This document shows, piece by piece, positions 51,580 to 62,389 of a stretch of DNA of 64,000 nucleotides. How positions within the stretch are numbered: the first letter of the stretch is position 1; each line of letters starts with the position of its first letter. The stretch is from assembly GCF_000067205.1 (NCBI RefSeq), contig NC_010170.1, forward strand, positions 248,001 through 312,000, read 5' to 3'. This DNA is from Bordetella petrii. Lineage in GTDB: Bacteria > Pseudomonadota > Gammaproteobacteria > Burkholderiales > Burkholderiaceae_B. Below the pieces are notes generated by a model. That model worked only from the letters and a program-made list of their open reading frames with translations, was not told the origin of the DNA and ran no database searches. The position numbers and the translations under genes are program-made.

Positions 51580-52932
51580 GTGCAATTCCTGGACACATTG
51601 GTCAATAGTCTCAATGGCCTGGTATGGGGGCCGCCCATGCTGGTGCTGATACTTGGCACCGGCTTGTTCCTGATGCTGCGCCTGGGGTTCATGCCCCTGA
51701 CGAAAATCGCCGCCGGCTTTCGGCTGGCGTGGCGCAGCCGGACCCGCAAAGACGACGACTCGGGCGAGATCAGTCCTTTCCAGGCGCTGATGACCAGCCT
51801 GGCCGCCACCGTAGGAACGGGCAATATCGCGGGGGTTGCCACTGCCATCTTTCTGGGCGGGCCGGGCGCCCTGTTCTGGATGTGGGTCACCGCCCTGGTG
51901 GGCATGGCCACCAAGTACAGCGAAGTCTTGCTGGCCGTGCACTACCGCGAAAAAGACCCGCGCGGCGAATTCACCGGCGGCCCCATGTACGCCATACGCA
52001 ACGGCCTGGGGCCGAAGTGGGCGTGGCTGGGCGTGCTGTTCGCGCTGTTCGGCGGCCTGGCCGGGTTTGGCATCGGCAATATGGTGCAAGTCAACAGCAT
52101 GTCCGATGCCTTGCAGGCGTCGTTCGGCGTGCCCGACTGGGTGACGGGCGTGGTGACCATGGTGCTGATCGGCCTGGTGGTGCTGGGCGGCATCCGGCGC
52201 ATCGGCGCGGTGGCCGAGGCGCTGGTGCCTTTCATGTGCATTGCCTATATCGTCGCTTCGGTTGCCGCCCTGGTGCTGATGGCCGACGCCATTCCGGCGG
52301 CGTTTCAACTGATCTTCACGCACGCGTTCTCGCCCGTGGCGGCCACCGGAGGCTTTGCCGGCGCGGCCGTCATGGCCGCCATGCGATACGGCGTGGCGCG
52401 CGGCATCTTTTCGAACGAAGCGGGGCTGGGCACCGCCGGCATCGTGCAGGCGGCGGGCGCCAGCAAGAGCGCCGTGCGTTCGGGCATGATCGGCATGATC
52501 GGCACGTTCATCGACACCATCATCATTTGCACGATGACCGGCTTGGTCATCGTGTGCTCGGGCCTGTGGACCAGCGGCGACAGCGGCGCGGTGCTGTCGT
52601 CGTCGGCCTACGAGGCGGCCTTGCCCGGCATTGGCAACTATGTGATCGCCATTGCGTTGGCCATCTTCGCCTTCACCACCATCCTGGGCTGGAGCTACCT
52701 GAGCGAGCGCTGCTGGGAGTTCCTGGTGGGCGTGCGTGCGATTCTGCCGTTTCGCATCGTATGGGTGATTGCCGTGCCGTTTGGCGCCATTGCGCAGCTG
52801 GATTTCGCCTGGCTGCTGGCCGACACCCTGAACGGCCTCATGGCCGTGCCCAACCTGATTGCGCTGGTCATGTTGTCGCCCGTGGTGGTGAAGCTGACGC
52901 GCGAGCATTTCGCCCGGCACCCGTCCGAGTAA
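51580..52932 (+). CDS. Sodium:alanine/glycine symporter (AGCS family)
   Basis: 450 residues starting at GTG 51580, with GGAGA six bases upstream. Ten to eleven membrane helices; signatures include SLAATVGTGNIAGVATAIFL, GGPMYAIRNGLG and RGIFSNEAGLGTA. Takes up small neutral amino acids with sodium at the inner membrane. Monocistronic. Confidence 0.92.
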   Translation: MQFLDTLVNSLNGLVWGPPMLVLILGTGLFLMLRLGFMPLTKIAAGFRLAWRSRTRKDDDSGEISPFQALMTSLAATVGTGNIAGVATAIFLGGPGALFWMWVTALVGMATKYSEVLLAVHYREKDPRGEFTGGPMYAIRNGLGPKWAWLGVLFALFGGLAGFGIGNMVQVNSMSDALQASFGVPDWVTGVVTMVLIGLVVLGGIRRIGAVAEALVPFMCIAYIVASVAALVLMADAIPAAFQLIFTHAFSPVAATGGFAGAAVMAAMRYGVARGIFSNEAGLGTAGIVQAAGASKSAVRSGMIGMIGTFIDTIIICTMTGLVIVCSGLWTSGDSGAVLSSSAYEAALPGIGNYVIAIALAIFAFTTILGWSYLSERCWEFLVGVRAILPFRIVWVIAVPFGAIAQLDFAWLLADTLNGLMAVPNLIALVMLSPVVVKLTREHFARHPSE

Positions 52933-52944
52933 GCGCTGGACGGG

Positions 52945-54075
52945 TTATTGATTCTTGCCCGGGCGCCTTGCCCGGGCATGAAGGCTGTTCAGGTGGTCGG
53001 CAAGCGAATTCAGCTCGCCGCAGACTTCCCACCATGCCCAGCGAATAACCTCTATCGCTTCCCTGTCCGCCGCGTCAAGCGTCTGCCGCTGCGCGGTCGC
53101 GTCGATGACCTCATCCAGGCGCCGCAGGGGCGCGCGCTGCCGGCCCGGCATCGTGGCCCGGCCGTCCTGGCGCAAGGCTTGCGCCAGGACGTCTATTTGC
53201 GAGCCGGCCGCCGCGGCGACTTTCTCCAGGGCAGGGGCCAGCTGCTCGCGAACCGGTTCTGACAGCGGCAGGCTGCCCGCGCGTTCCATCAGCGCGGCGG
53301 TGCGCCACAACCGCTCCACCCGGTCGTGCAATTGGTAGACCAGCGTGTGCCGATACAGCAGGTCCAGCGGAAAGGTGTGGGCCTGTGACGACATGTCCCG
53401 CGCGCGGCGGCGGGCTTGTTCCATGGTGGCCTTGCTGTACAGGCGAGGGCGCCGCCCGCCACGGCCGAATGCCGTGGCCCATTGCGCCAGCAAGTCGCCG
53501 TAGGCGTCGACCGAGGCGGCGAGATTCACGCACACATTGCGGTGCGCCGACAGCGGCAGCACGGCGGCGGCAGCCACGATGCCCGACGCCGAGCCGATGG
53601 CGATGGCAATGGTTTTATGCATGGCACCCGCAACGATGTCGTTGCCCGGCGTGACGGTCAGGATGGTTACGGTAACCAGGCTGTAGCTGAGCATCGGCCA
53701 GCGTATGGAAACGTAGCCCGCCAGGCCCACCCCGCAAGCGATGCCCCAGCCGGGCGCCAGCTGTGCGAAGTTTGTCAGCAACACAAGCGACACACCCAGC
53801 GCGATTCCGATCAGCGCGCCCAGTATGCGGCCGGTCGCCTCGCCTATCGTGCCCTCGACACTGGCTCTTACGACAAACAGCGCCGAGAACGCACCCCAGG
53901 CGATGTCGGGCAGATCCTGCCATTTCATGCAGGCATACGCGAGCAGCACCGCGGCCGCTGTTTGCAGGGGCAGCCGTACGTCATCCAGTGCCAAGGTCGC
54001 GCGGCAGGCGGCGGCCCGTTCTTTCAACAGCCGGAAAGCGGGCCTGGGAGTAGAGCGTGGAGGTGTCGCAGTCAA
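52945..54075 (-). CDS. FUSC-family membrane protein (aromatic acid exporter-like)
   Basis: 376 residues. Six hydrophobic segments in the first half (DVRLPLQTAAAVLLAYACMK, ILGALIGIALGVSLVLLTNF, IAIAIGSASGIVAAAAVLPL) followed by a long cytoplasmic helical domain. This is half the size of classical fusaric-acid/AaeB exporters, which have two such units. Convergent with the AGCS gene 12 bases away. Confidence 0.78.
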   Translation of the reverse strand: MTATPPRSTPRPAFRLLKERAAACRATLALDDVRLPLQTAAAVLLAYACMKWQDLPDIAWGAFSALFVVRASVEGTIGEATGRILGALIGIALGVSLVLLTNFAQLAPGWGIACGVGLAGYVSIRWPMLSYSLVTVTILTVTPGNDIVAGAMHKTIAIAIGSASGIVAAAAVLPLSAHRNVCVNLAASVDAYGDLLAQWATAFGRGGRRPRLYSKATMEQARRRARDMSSQAHTFPLDLLYRHTLVYQLHDRVERLWRTAALMERAGSLPLSEPVREQLAPALEKVAAAAGSQIDVLAQALRQDGRATMPGRQRAPLRRLDEVIDATAQRQTLDAADREAIEVIRWAWWEVCGELNSLADHLNSLHARARRPGKNQ

Positions 54076-54144
54076 GGTCGTGGCCAGTACTCAATGAGCG
54101 CTTCCCGAAGCAAGCGTTGTGCCTGGCGCGGTAGAATTTCCCGC

Positions 54145-55254
54145 ATGCCAAGAGCCGCCCTTGCCAGTGTTCCAATGCGCTACGCCCGCTGGGCGGGCGC
54201 GCTGCTGCTGGCGGTGCTGGCTGGCTGCGCCACCCAGGTTCCCGAAGAGCCTACCCGCGGCGCCAGCGTCATACGGGCCGACCTGCAGCGCTTGCTGCCC
54301 GCGCAGGTATCCGACCGCGAGGGCTGGGCGCGCGACATCGCCGTGGCTTTCACCGCGCAAGGCCTGGATTCCAGCCGCACCAACCTGTGCGCCGTGATCG
54401 CCGTCACCGAACAGGAATCCTCGTTTCGCGCCGATCCCGCGGTGCCAGGGCTGCCGGACATCGCCCGGCGCGAAATACAGCGCCGCACGCAGGCCATGCA
54501 CGTGCCGACCTTTCTGGTGAACGCCGCCCTGAACCTGAAGTCGCCTACCGGCAAGACCTACAACCAGCGGCTGGATGCGGTGCGCACCGAAAGGCAGCTG
54601 AGCGAAATCTTCGAAGACTTCATCGGCATGGTGCCGATGGGCCGGCAATTGTTCGGCGGCCTGAACCCCGTTCGCACCGGCGGGCCCATGCAGGTCAGCA
54701 TCGCCTTTGCGCAGGCCCATGCGCAAGACTACCCGTACGAGGTCGACGGTTCGATCCGCCACGAGGTGTTCACGCGGCGCGGTGGCATGTATTTCGGCAT
54801 TGCGCACCTGCTCGGATATCCGGCCCGCTACGATTCGGTGCTGTACCGGTTCGCCGATTTCAACGCCGGCTGGTATGCCAGCCGCAATGCTGCCTTCCAG
54901 GCTGCCGTCAGCCGGTTGTCGGGCATCGAACTGGCGCTCGATGGCGACTTGCTGATACGCGGGTCGATCGACCCCAGCCGCACCGAGCGGGCGGTGCGAG
55001 CCATCCGGCGGCGGCTGGACATCAACGAAGCGCGCATCCGGCCCGACCTGGAAAAAGGCGATACGCTGGAATTCGAAAGCACGCGGCTCTACCGGCGCGT
55101 GTTCGAACTGGCCGACCGGGATGCCGGCCAGCGCGTGCCGCGCGCCGTGCTGCCAGGCATCAAGCTGTCCAGTCCGAAGATCACCCGCAACCTGACTACC
55201 GCGTGGTTTGCCAACCGGGTGCACGGGCGCTGGAAGCAGTGCATGGCCCGATAG
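54145..55254 (+). CDS. DUF1615 lipoprotein
   Basis: 369 residues from ATG 54145 (ATG 54175 is an alternative closer to the hydrophobic core). The lipoprotein signal ends LLAVLAGC. Then LCAVIAVTEQESSFRADPAV resembles a lytic-transglycosylase-type Glu region, and GLNPVRTGGPMQVSIAFAQA and YRFADFNAGWYASRNAAFQ are conserved family blocks. Function not known; a muralytic activity has been considered by similarity of the fold only. Confidence 0.8.
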   Translation: MPRAALASVPMRYARWAGALLLAVLAGCATQVPEEPTRGASVIRADLQRLLPAQVSDREGWARDIAVAFTAQGLDSSRTNLCAVIAVTEQESSFRADPAVPGLPDIARREIQRRTQAMHVPTFLVNAALNLKSPTGKTYNQRLDAVRTERQLSEIFEDFIGMVPMGRQLFGGLNPVRTGGPMQVSIAFAQAHAQDYPYEVDGSIRHEVFTRRGGMYFGIAHLLGYPARYDSVLYRFADFNAGWYASRNAAFQAAVSRLSGIELALDGDLLIRGSIDPSRTERAVRAIRRRLDINEARIRPDLEKGDTLEFESTRLYRRVFELADRDAGQRVPRAVLPGIKLSSPKITRNLTTAWFANRVHGRWKQCMAR

Positions 55255-55382
55255 GCCACGCGGGCGGGCACGCTATTTGCGTGCCGCGCGGGCAGCCGGC
55301 GAATCGAGGCGCCATTGCGCAACCCCGTCGATCTGCCGTATGTTGAAAACTGCGTCTGGCGGATTACGCGCCAGGCGGCTGG

Positions 55383-56186
55383 ATGGAGTCTATGCACAGC
55401 AAGCAGGATGCGTTCTTGCCGCGGTCAGAAGCCTTGCCGCAGAGCGGGCAGGAACCCGCCGTGCCGCATCCGGGCCGCATTGCCCTGTTTCTGGATCTGG
55501 ACGGCACGCTGGCCGCGATACAGCCCGACCCTGACCTGGTGATGGTGCCTCCCGCCACCATCGATGTGCTGCGCCGGGTCGAGCAGGCCCTGGACGGGGC
55601 GCTGGCTATCTTGTCGGGCAGGCCCGGCATCGACCTGGACCGCCTGCTGCACCCCCTGTTGCTGCCGCATGCCGCCGGGCACGGCGCGGAGCGCCGTGAC
55701 CGCCATGGCGTGGTGGTGCAGGCGCCCGTGGCCCCGGGCCTGGGGGCTGCAAGGGCACAGCTGCGCCAGCGCGTGGCTGGCTGGCAAGGCGTCTGGATCG
55801 AGCCCAAGGGGCACGGGCTGGCGGTGCATTACCGCGCCGCGCCCGGCATGGCGGCGCGCGTGGAATCGGCCGTGCGCGAGACGGCGGCGCGCCATGCGCC
55901 GGCCTTCGACGTGCAGCCCGGCAAGATGGTGTTCGAGCTGCGGCCTCATGGCATCGACAAGGGCAGCGCATTGCGGGCCTTCATGCGCGAGGCGCCCTAT
56001 GCCGGCCGCGTGCCGGTCATGGTGGGCGACGACCTGACCGACGAAGCGGGTTTCATCGCCGCCCGCCAGGCCGGCGGCTACGGCATCAAGATCGGCGCGG
56101 GGCCCAGTTCGGCCATGTGGCGCCTGCCCGGCCCCGAGGCGCTGGCCGACTGGCTGCGGCGCCTGGGCTCCGCTCCAACGCCATAG
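55383..56186 (+). CDS. otsB: Trehalose-6-phosphate phosphatase
   Basis: 267 residues. HAD motif I ALFLDLDGTLAAI, motif II LAILSGRPGIDLDRL, and the motif III/IV region VMVGDDLTDEAGF, with the Lys of HGIDKGSALRAFM between. Converts trehalose-6-phosphate to trehalose. Placed 23 bases before otsA. Confidence 0.93.
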   Translation: MESMHSKQDAFLPRSEALPQSGQEPAVPHPGRIALFLDLDGTLAAIQPDPDLVMVPPATIDVLRRVEQALDGALAILSGRPGIDLDRLLHPLLLPHAAGHGAERRDRHGVVVQAPVAPGLGAARAQLRQRVAGWQGVWIEPKGHGLAVHYRAAPGMAARVESAVRETAARHAPAFDVQPGKMVFELRPHGIDKGSALRAFMREAPYAGRVPVMVGDDLTDEAGFIAARQAGGYGIKIGAGPSSAMWRLPGPEALADWLRRLGSAPTP

Positions 56187-56209
56187 ATGTCCGACAAAAA
56201 GGAGCAGGC

Positions 56210-57586
<1,377 letters not shown>

Positions 57587-57681
57587 CCGGGCCGTTGCGC
57601 GACCCGGGGTTTCGCCGTACCGTATGCGGGCCGGGCCGCGCGCATGGGCACGCGGCGCCGCGCACCGGGGAGACAGAAATC

Positions 57682-58899
57682 ATGAAGAATTCCGCAAGCC
57701 GCCGCGCCGCGGCATGGTTGGCGTGCCTGGCGCTGGGAGCGGCCGGCATGGCTCGCGCCAACGACGCCGACGGCGTCAAGATCGGCGTGCTGACCGACAT
57801 GGCCGGGGTTACGGCCGATGCCACCGGCAAAGGCTCGGTCGAGGCCGCGCGCATGGCTATCGAGGAAATGGGCGGCAAGGTGCTGGGCAAGCCTGTCGCC
57901 CTGGTGGTGGGCGATCACCAGCACAAGCCCGACATCGGCAGCAGCATGGCGCGCCAATGGTACGACGCCGACGGCGTCGATGTGATCGTGGATGTGCCCA
58001 ATTCGTCGGTCGCGCTGGCCGTGCAGGCTGTGGCGCGCGAAAAGAAGAAGCTGGTGATGTTCTCCAGCCCGGGCACGACGGCGCTGACGCAGGCGCAGTG
58101 CTCGCCCTATGGCGTGCAATGGACATACACCACCTATGCCCTGTCGCGCGGCACGGCCAACGCCGTGGTGCAAGAGGGCAACAAGACCTGGTTCATCCTG
58201 GCTTCCGATTATGCGTTCGGCAAGCAGTTGGCCGCGGACACGTCGGCGGTGGTGGCGGCCAACGGCGGCAAGGTGGTGGACACGGTGTACCACCCGCTGA
58301 ACGCATCGGATTTTGCATCGTTCCTGCTGCAGGCCCAGGCCTCGAAGGCGCAGATCGTGGCCGTGGCCAACGCCGGCGGCGACACCATCATGGCCATCAA
58401 GCAGGCCGCCGAGTTCGGCATCGGGCAGGGCGGGCAGAAGCTGGCGGCCATGTTGCTGCTGCTGACCGACGTGCACAGCCTGGGCCTGCAGGCGGCGCAG
58501 TCCACGTACCTGACCGTGCCGTCTTACTGGGACATGAATGACGGCACGCGCGCCTTCAGCAAGCAGTTCCAGGCCCGGGTGGGCCATCCCCCCACTTTCC
58601 TGCAGGCCGGGGTATATGGCGCCGTGCGCCATTACCTGAAGTCTGTGCGGGCCGCGGGCACCACCGACAGCGAGGCGGTCATGGCCAAGATGAAATCGCT
58701 GCCCATCGACGATGCCTTCAGCCTGAACGCCCATATCCGGGCCGACGGCCTGGTGGTGCGCGACATGCTGCTGGCGCAGGTCAAGGCGCCGGGGCAGTCG
58801 AGCCAGCCTTGGGACTATTACCGGGTGGTGCGCACCATTGCGGGCCAGGCGCTGGCCTGGCCGCTGCCGGAAAGCCAGTGTCCATTGGTCAAGCCATGA
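57682..58899 (+). CDS. Branched-chain-amino-acid-type ABC transporter substrate-binding protein
   Basis: 405 residues. Signal peptide to about residue 26 (MARA). The LivK/type I periplasmic-binding fold is visible as VKIGVLTDMAGVTADATGKG, ARQWYDADGVDVIVDVPNSS and TWFILASDYAFGKQLA. No permease or ATPase genes are adjacent. Its stop overlaps the start of the hydrolase gene (ATGA), so ligand and hydrolase substrate may be related. Confidence 0.88.
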   Translation: MKNSASRRAAAWLACLALGAAGMARANDADGVKIGVLTDMAGVTADATGKGSVEAARMAIEEMGGKVLGKPVALVVGDHQHKPDIGSSMARQWYDADGVDVIVDVPNSSVALAVQAVAREKKKLVMFSSPGTTALTQAQCSPYGVQWTYTTYALSRGTANAVVQEGNKTWFILASDYAFGKQLAADTSAVVAANGGKVVDTVYHPLNASDFASFLLQAQASKAQIVAVANAGGDTIMAIKQAAEFGIGQGGQKLAAMLLLLTDVHSLGLQAAQSTYLTVPSYWDMNDGTRAFSKQFQARVGHPPTFLQAGVYGAVRHYLKSVRAAGTTDSEAVMAKMKSLPIDDAFSLNAHIRADGLVVRDMLLAQVKAPGQSSQPWDYYRVVRTIAGQALAWPLPESQCPLVKP

Positions 58900-59900
58900 C
58901 GCGGCCGCTGGAACTGGCCGATTTCGGCAGTTTCTTTGCAGGCGGCAGGCCCGTGCGCATCACGGGCGAGCCTGTGCGTGATGTGGCTTTCACGCGCACG
59001 GCGTCGCTGCAGTACGACCCTAACGGCCACTACCATTTCGAGCAGGCGTACGTGCAGTATTTCGTGCCCGCGCGGCGCCGCCAGCCCTTGCCTCTGGTGC
59101 TGCTGCATGGCGGCGGCATGACCGGCGCCATGTGGGAAACCACGCCCGATGGGCGTCCGGGCTGGCTGCAGCACTTGCTGGGGCTGGGGCATGCGGTGTA
59201 CGTGGTGGATAACGTCGAGCGCGGCCGCGCTGGCTGGGCGCCGTTTGGCAGCGTGTGGCCCGATGCGCCCATCATCCGCAATGCCGAGGAAAGCTGGTCG
59301 CTGTTCCGTTTTGGTGCGCCGGCGGCCTACGCGCAACGGCGCGGCTTCGATGGATTGCGCTTTCCGCTGGCTGCCTTCGATACGTTCATCCAGCACGCCG
59401 TGCCGCGCTGGCTGGGCAACAACGACGCAGCGCTGCGGGCCCTGTGCGCGGTCATCGATCGCGTCGGCCCCTGCGTGGTAGTGGCGCACAGCCATGGCGG
59501 CGAGGTGGCGTTTCGCGCATTGCACGAGCGCCCCGCGCAGGTGCGCGGGGTAGTGGCTATCGAGCCCTCGGGTTTCGCTGAACCGGTGCGGGCGCCGGCC
59601 GTAGCCGGCAAGCCGTTCTTGTTCGTCTACGGCGACTACCTGGACGCCACGCCGCTGTGGCAACGCCTGGCAGCCGCGGGCCGCCAGTATGCCGATGCGC
59701 TGGCGGCCCAAGGAGGCCATGTGGAAATGTGGCGGCTGGCCGACATGGGCATACGAGGCAATTCCCACATGCTGATGATGGACGACAACAGCGATGAGAT
59801 CGCGCGGCGCGTGTCCGGCTGGCTGTGCGAGGCGGCGGCGCGCGGCGGCTTCAATCCAGCGCCACCAGGAACGAGCGGTCGAGCTCCTGGAGACGGGTGA
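58896..59900 (+). CDS. Alpha/beta-hydrolase fold protein
   Basis: 334 residues from ATG 58896. PLPLVLLHGGGMTGAMWE is the oxyanion strand, VVVAHSHGGEVAF the nucleophile elbow (Ser), and GNSHMLMMDDNSDEI holds the likely catalytic His. Similar to esterases of the alpha/beta-hydrolase family with a long N-terminal part. Translationally coupled to the binding-protein gene. Its 3' end overlaps the convergent FMN dehydrogenase gene by 50 bases. Confidence 0.82.
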   Translation: MTRPLELADFGSFFAGGRPVRITGEPVRDVAFTRTASLQYDPNGHYHFEQAYVQYFVPARRRQPLPLVLLHGGGMTGAMWETTPDGRPGWLQHLLGLGHAVYVVDNVERGRAGWAPFGSVWPDAPIIRNAEESWSLFRFGAPAAYAQRRGFDGLRFPLAAFDTFIQHAVPRWLGNNDAALRALCAVIDRVGPCVVVAHSHGGEVAFRALHERPAQVRGVVAIEPSGFAEPVRAPAVAGKPFLFVYGDYLDATPLWQRLAAAGRQYADALAAQGGHVEMWRLADMGIRGNSHMLMMDDNSDEIARRVSGWLCEAAARGGFNPAPPGTSGRAPGDG

Positions 59901-61065
59901 TGCCCAGCATGCCCATGTTGCGGGCGATCTCGTCGCGCATCAATTGCAGGGCATGACGCACGCCGTCTTCACCGGCCACCGATGCGGCGTAATTAAAGGG
60001 CCGGCCCACGAACACGGCGTGCGCGCCTAGCGCCAGGGCCTTCATCGCGTCGGTGCCGCGGCGCACGCCGCTGTCCAGCATCACCGTCATGCCGCCGGCC
60101 TGCTCCAGGATTTCGGGCAGCACGCGCAGCGGCGACACCGCGCCGTCGAGCTGCCGGCCGCCGTGGTTGGACACAATGATGCCGTCCATGCCCTGTTCGC
60201 GCGCGCGTCGCGCGTCGTCGGTGCCGAGGATGCCCTTGATCACCATCGGCCCTTGCCAGCGTCGGCGGATCTGCGCCGCGTGGGTCCAGTTGAGATAGCC
60301 GCGGTCGGAAAAGTCGCGCAGCACGCGCTTGGACAAAATCGGGGCGCCGCGTGTGGCGTAGTTGTTCTCGAAATGCGGCATGCCGTGGCGCACCAGTGTG
60401 CGCAGGAAGGTGCCCAGCAGCCAGCGTGGATGCGACAGGCCCTGGTAGGCCAGCCCCAGGCCCGGCTTGAGCGGGGTACTGAAGCCGGCCCGCACGTTGT
60501 TTTCGCGGTTGGCCTGCACGGGCGTATCTACCGTGAGCACTAGCGTCTGCACCCCCGCGGCGGCCACGCGGTCGATCAGCGCGCCGATGTGCGAGTCGTC
60601 GCCGGGCAGATAAGCCTGGAACCACGTGCCGGGGGCCGCGTCCATGACTTCTTCCAGGCGGATCAGCGACGAGCCGCTCATGATGCAGGGCACGTTGGCC
60701 GCCTGCGCCGCGCGCGCCAGCACGATGTCGCCACGGTAGGCGGTCAGGGCGGCGATGCCCATGGGGGCGATGCCCACAGGCGAGGCGTAGCGCTGGCCGA
60801 ACAACTCGACGTCCTGGCGGCGGGACGACACGTCCACCAGCACGCGGGTGCGAAAACCGTAGCGGGAAAACGCCTGGCGGTTGTCTCGTTCGGCCTGCCG
60901 GTCTTCGACCGAGCCGGCCACATATTCAAAGATGGGACGCGGCAGGCGGCGCCGGGCCGCGGCCTCGAAATCGTGCAGCGACAGGAACCGGCGCAGCGGA
61001 CGCGGAGGCGCATAGGCGGAGCGGGGCGAGGCGGACGGCGGGCTCGGTTCGGCGGGCAGGGTCAT
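59851..61065 (-). CDS. FMN-dependent alpha-hydroxyacid dehydrogenase/oxidase
   Basis: 404 residues. LldD/mandelate dehydrogenase family: FEYVAGSVEDRQAERDN, ASPVGIAPMGIAALTAYRGD, LVLTVDTPVQANRENNVRAG, and GIIVSNHGGRQLDGAVS with the catalytic His, then VMLDSGVRRGTDAMKALALG. Oxidises L-lactate, mandelate, glycolate or a related hydroxyacid; the substrate is not fixed by the sequence. Divergent from a LysR gene. Confidence 0.9.
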   Translation of the reverse strand: MTLPAEPSPPSASPRSAYAPPRPLRRFLSLHDFEAAARRRLPRPIFEYVAGSVEDRQAERDNRQAFSRYGFRTRVLVDVSSRRQDVELFGQRYASPVGIAPMGIAALTAYRGDIVLARAAQAANVPCIMSGSSLIRLEEVMDAAPGTWFQAYLPGDDSHIGALIDRVAAAGVQTLVLTVDTPVQANRENNVRAGFSTPLKPGLGLAYQGLSHPRWLLGTFLRTLVRHGMPHFENNYATRGAPILSKRVLRDFSDRGYLNWTHAAQIRRRWQGPMVIKGILGTDDARRAREQGMDGIIVSNHGGRQLDGAVSPLRVLPEILEQAGGMTVMLDSGVRRGTDAMKALALGAHAVFVGRPFNYAASVAGEDGVRHALQLMRDEIARNMGMLGITRLQELDRSFLVALD

Positions 61066-61135
61066 GGCAGCTTCCAGCGGGCATGCCCGGCCAACGCCGG
61101 GCGGGGATGCTCGGACTATAGCGGCCTGAAAAGTT

Positions 61136-61179
61136 AGAATAAAGCGAATTTATTCTTCTGAATTTATTCGATTTTATTC
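61136..61179. promoter_or_regulatory. Repeat array in the hydroxyacid dehydrogenase / LysR divergent promoter
   Basis: AGAATAAA and TTTATTCT form a perfect inverted repeat (61136-61156) around GCGAA. GAATTTATTC occurs at 61146 and 61160, and GATTTTATTC at 61170. The array ends eight bases before the LysR start. Fits a LysR recognition site plus contact sites; also strongly AT-rich against the background. Confidence 0.55.
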
Positions 61180-61186
61180 AACTGTC

Positions 61187-62086
61187 ATGACGCTCAAGCA
61201 ACTCGAGGCGTTCTACTGGGCAGCCACCTGCAAGAATTTTTCGGTGGCGGCCGGCCGCCTGAATATCTCGGTGTCGTCGTTGTCCAAGCGCATCGGCGAA
61301 CTGGAAGCCGCCATCGGCGCCGATCTGTTCAACCGCGACAACCGCAGCGCGGTGCTGACCCCATTGGGCGACCGCCTGCTGGCCCATGCCCGCGACGTGC
61401 TGCGCAGCGCTGAACATTTCATGCGCCGGGCCAGCGACGCCCGGGCGCTGTCGGGACGTTGCCGATTCGGCGTGGGCGAGCTGACCTCGCTGACCTGGAT
61501 GCCGCGCCTGATTTCGCTGATCCAGCGTACCCACCCCAATCTGTCGGTCGAGCCTCATGCCAACCTGGGCCAGGTGCTGGAGCCGAGGCTGGAAGACGGT
61601 GAACTGGATTTCGCCATTATTGCCGGGCCGTCGACGCGCACCGCCATTGCGTCGCACAGTATCGGCCAGGTGCAGTTCGTGTGGGTGGCCGCGCCGGGGC
61701 TGTATCGGGGCGCCCAACCGCTGCGCGCGCAAGATGTGGCTGGACAGACGTTGGTAACCTTGCCCAACAGCGCCGGCACGGTGCGCATCCTGGACGAATG
61801 GCTGGTCGAACACCAGGTGACCGCGGGCCGGCGCATGACATGCGAAAACCTCGGCGCGGTGGCGGGCATGCTGAAGGAAGGGTTGGGCATCGGTTTCCTG
61901 CCGCGCGCCTGGGCGGCCGAACTGGTGCGGCGCGGCCACCTGGCTGAACTTGGCCGGTTGCCCCCGCTGCGACCCCTGGCCTATACCTACCAATGGCGGC
62001 GCGACGACACGCGTCCCATGGTGCAGCAGTTGCGCGAACTGGCCGCGCAGGCGGCCGATTTCGAGATGCTGCCCTGCCTGATGTAG
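61187..62086 (+). CDS. LysR-family transcriptional regulator
   Basis: 299 residues. HTH MTLKQLEAFYWAATCKNFSV, LNISVSSLSKRIGELEAAIG, LFNRDNRSAVLTPLG; substrate domain from about 90 with LKEGLGIGFLPRAWAAELV. Likely autoregulated, and controlling the divergent dehydrogenase gene or the MlrC unit downstream. Confidence 0.87.
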   Translation: MTLKQLEAFYWAATCKNFSVAAGRLNISVSSLSKRIGELEAAIGADLFNRDNRSAVLTPLGDRLLAHARDVLRSAEHFMRRASDARALSGRCRFGVGELTSLTWMPRLISLIQRTHPNLSVEPHANLGQVLEPRLEDGELDFAIIAGPSTRTAIASHSIGQVQFVWVAAPGLYRGAQPLRAQDVAGQTLVTLPNSAGTVRILDEWLVEHQVTAGRRMTCENLGAVAGMLKEGLGIGFLPRAWAAELVRRGHLAELGRLPPLRPLAYTYQWRRDDTRPMVQQLRELAAQAADFEMLPCLM

Positions 62087-62389
62087 TCCCGTGGCGGCCG
62101 CATGGCGGGGCCATGCCCAAAGGTTATGAGTACTGCTGCGTTTGCTATTTGTGCCGCGTCAGGGCACGATTGCATGATAAGCGCTGCATCGGCCCGTTCA
62201 TGCGGGACGATGACAATAACGCGACCGCCGCGACACGCAGGCGGGACTCTTCCCGATTGAACAACAATCCCAGGGGGAAAACATCGTTCAGGCCCGTGCC
62301 GTATTGCGGCATGGCATGCAGCCGCGCGGGTTCGCGCCGGCTGACGCGTCCTGGGCCGCATGTTCTTCTCCCGTTTGCCGAGGACGATC
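62087..62389. other. Intergenic stretch before the MlrC-like gene
   Basis: About 300 bases with no supportable gene. Slightly AT-richer around 62120-62270, which should hold the promoter of the metallopeptidase gene. GAGGAC at 62379-62384 gives a ribosome site. Confidence 0.4.

Noticed and set aside
52957..52977. GCCCGGGC hairpin as a terminator between AGCS and FUSC genes
   Set aside because: It lies inside the FUSC coding end and has no T run on either side.
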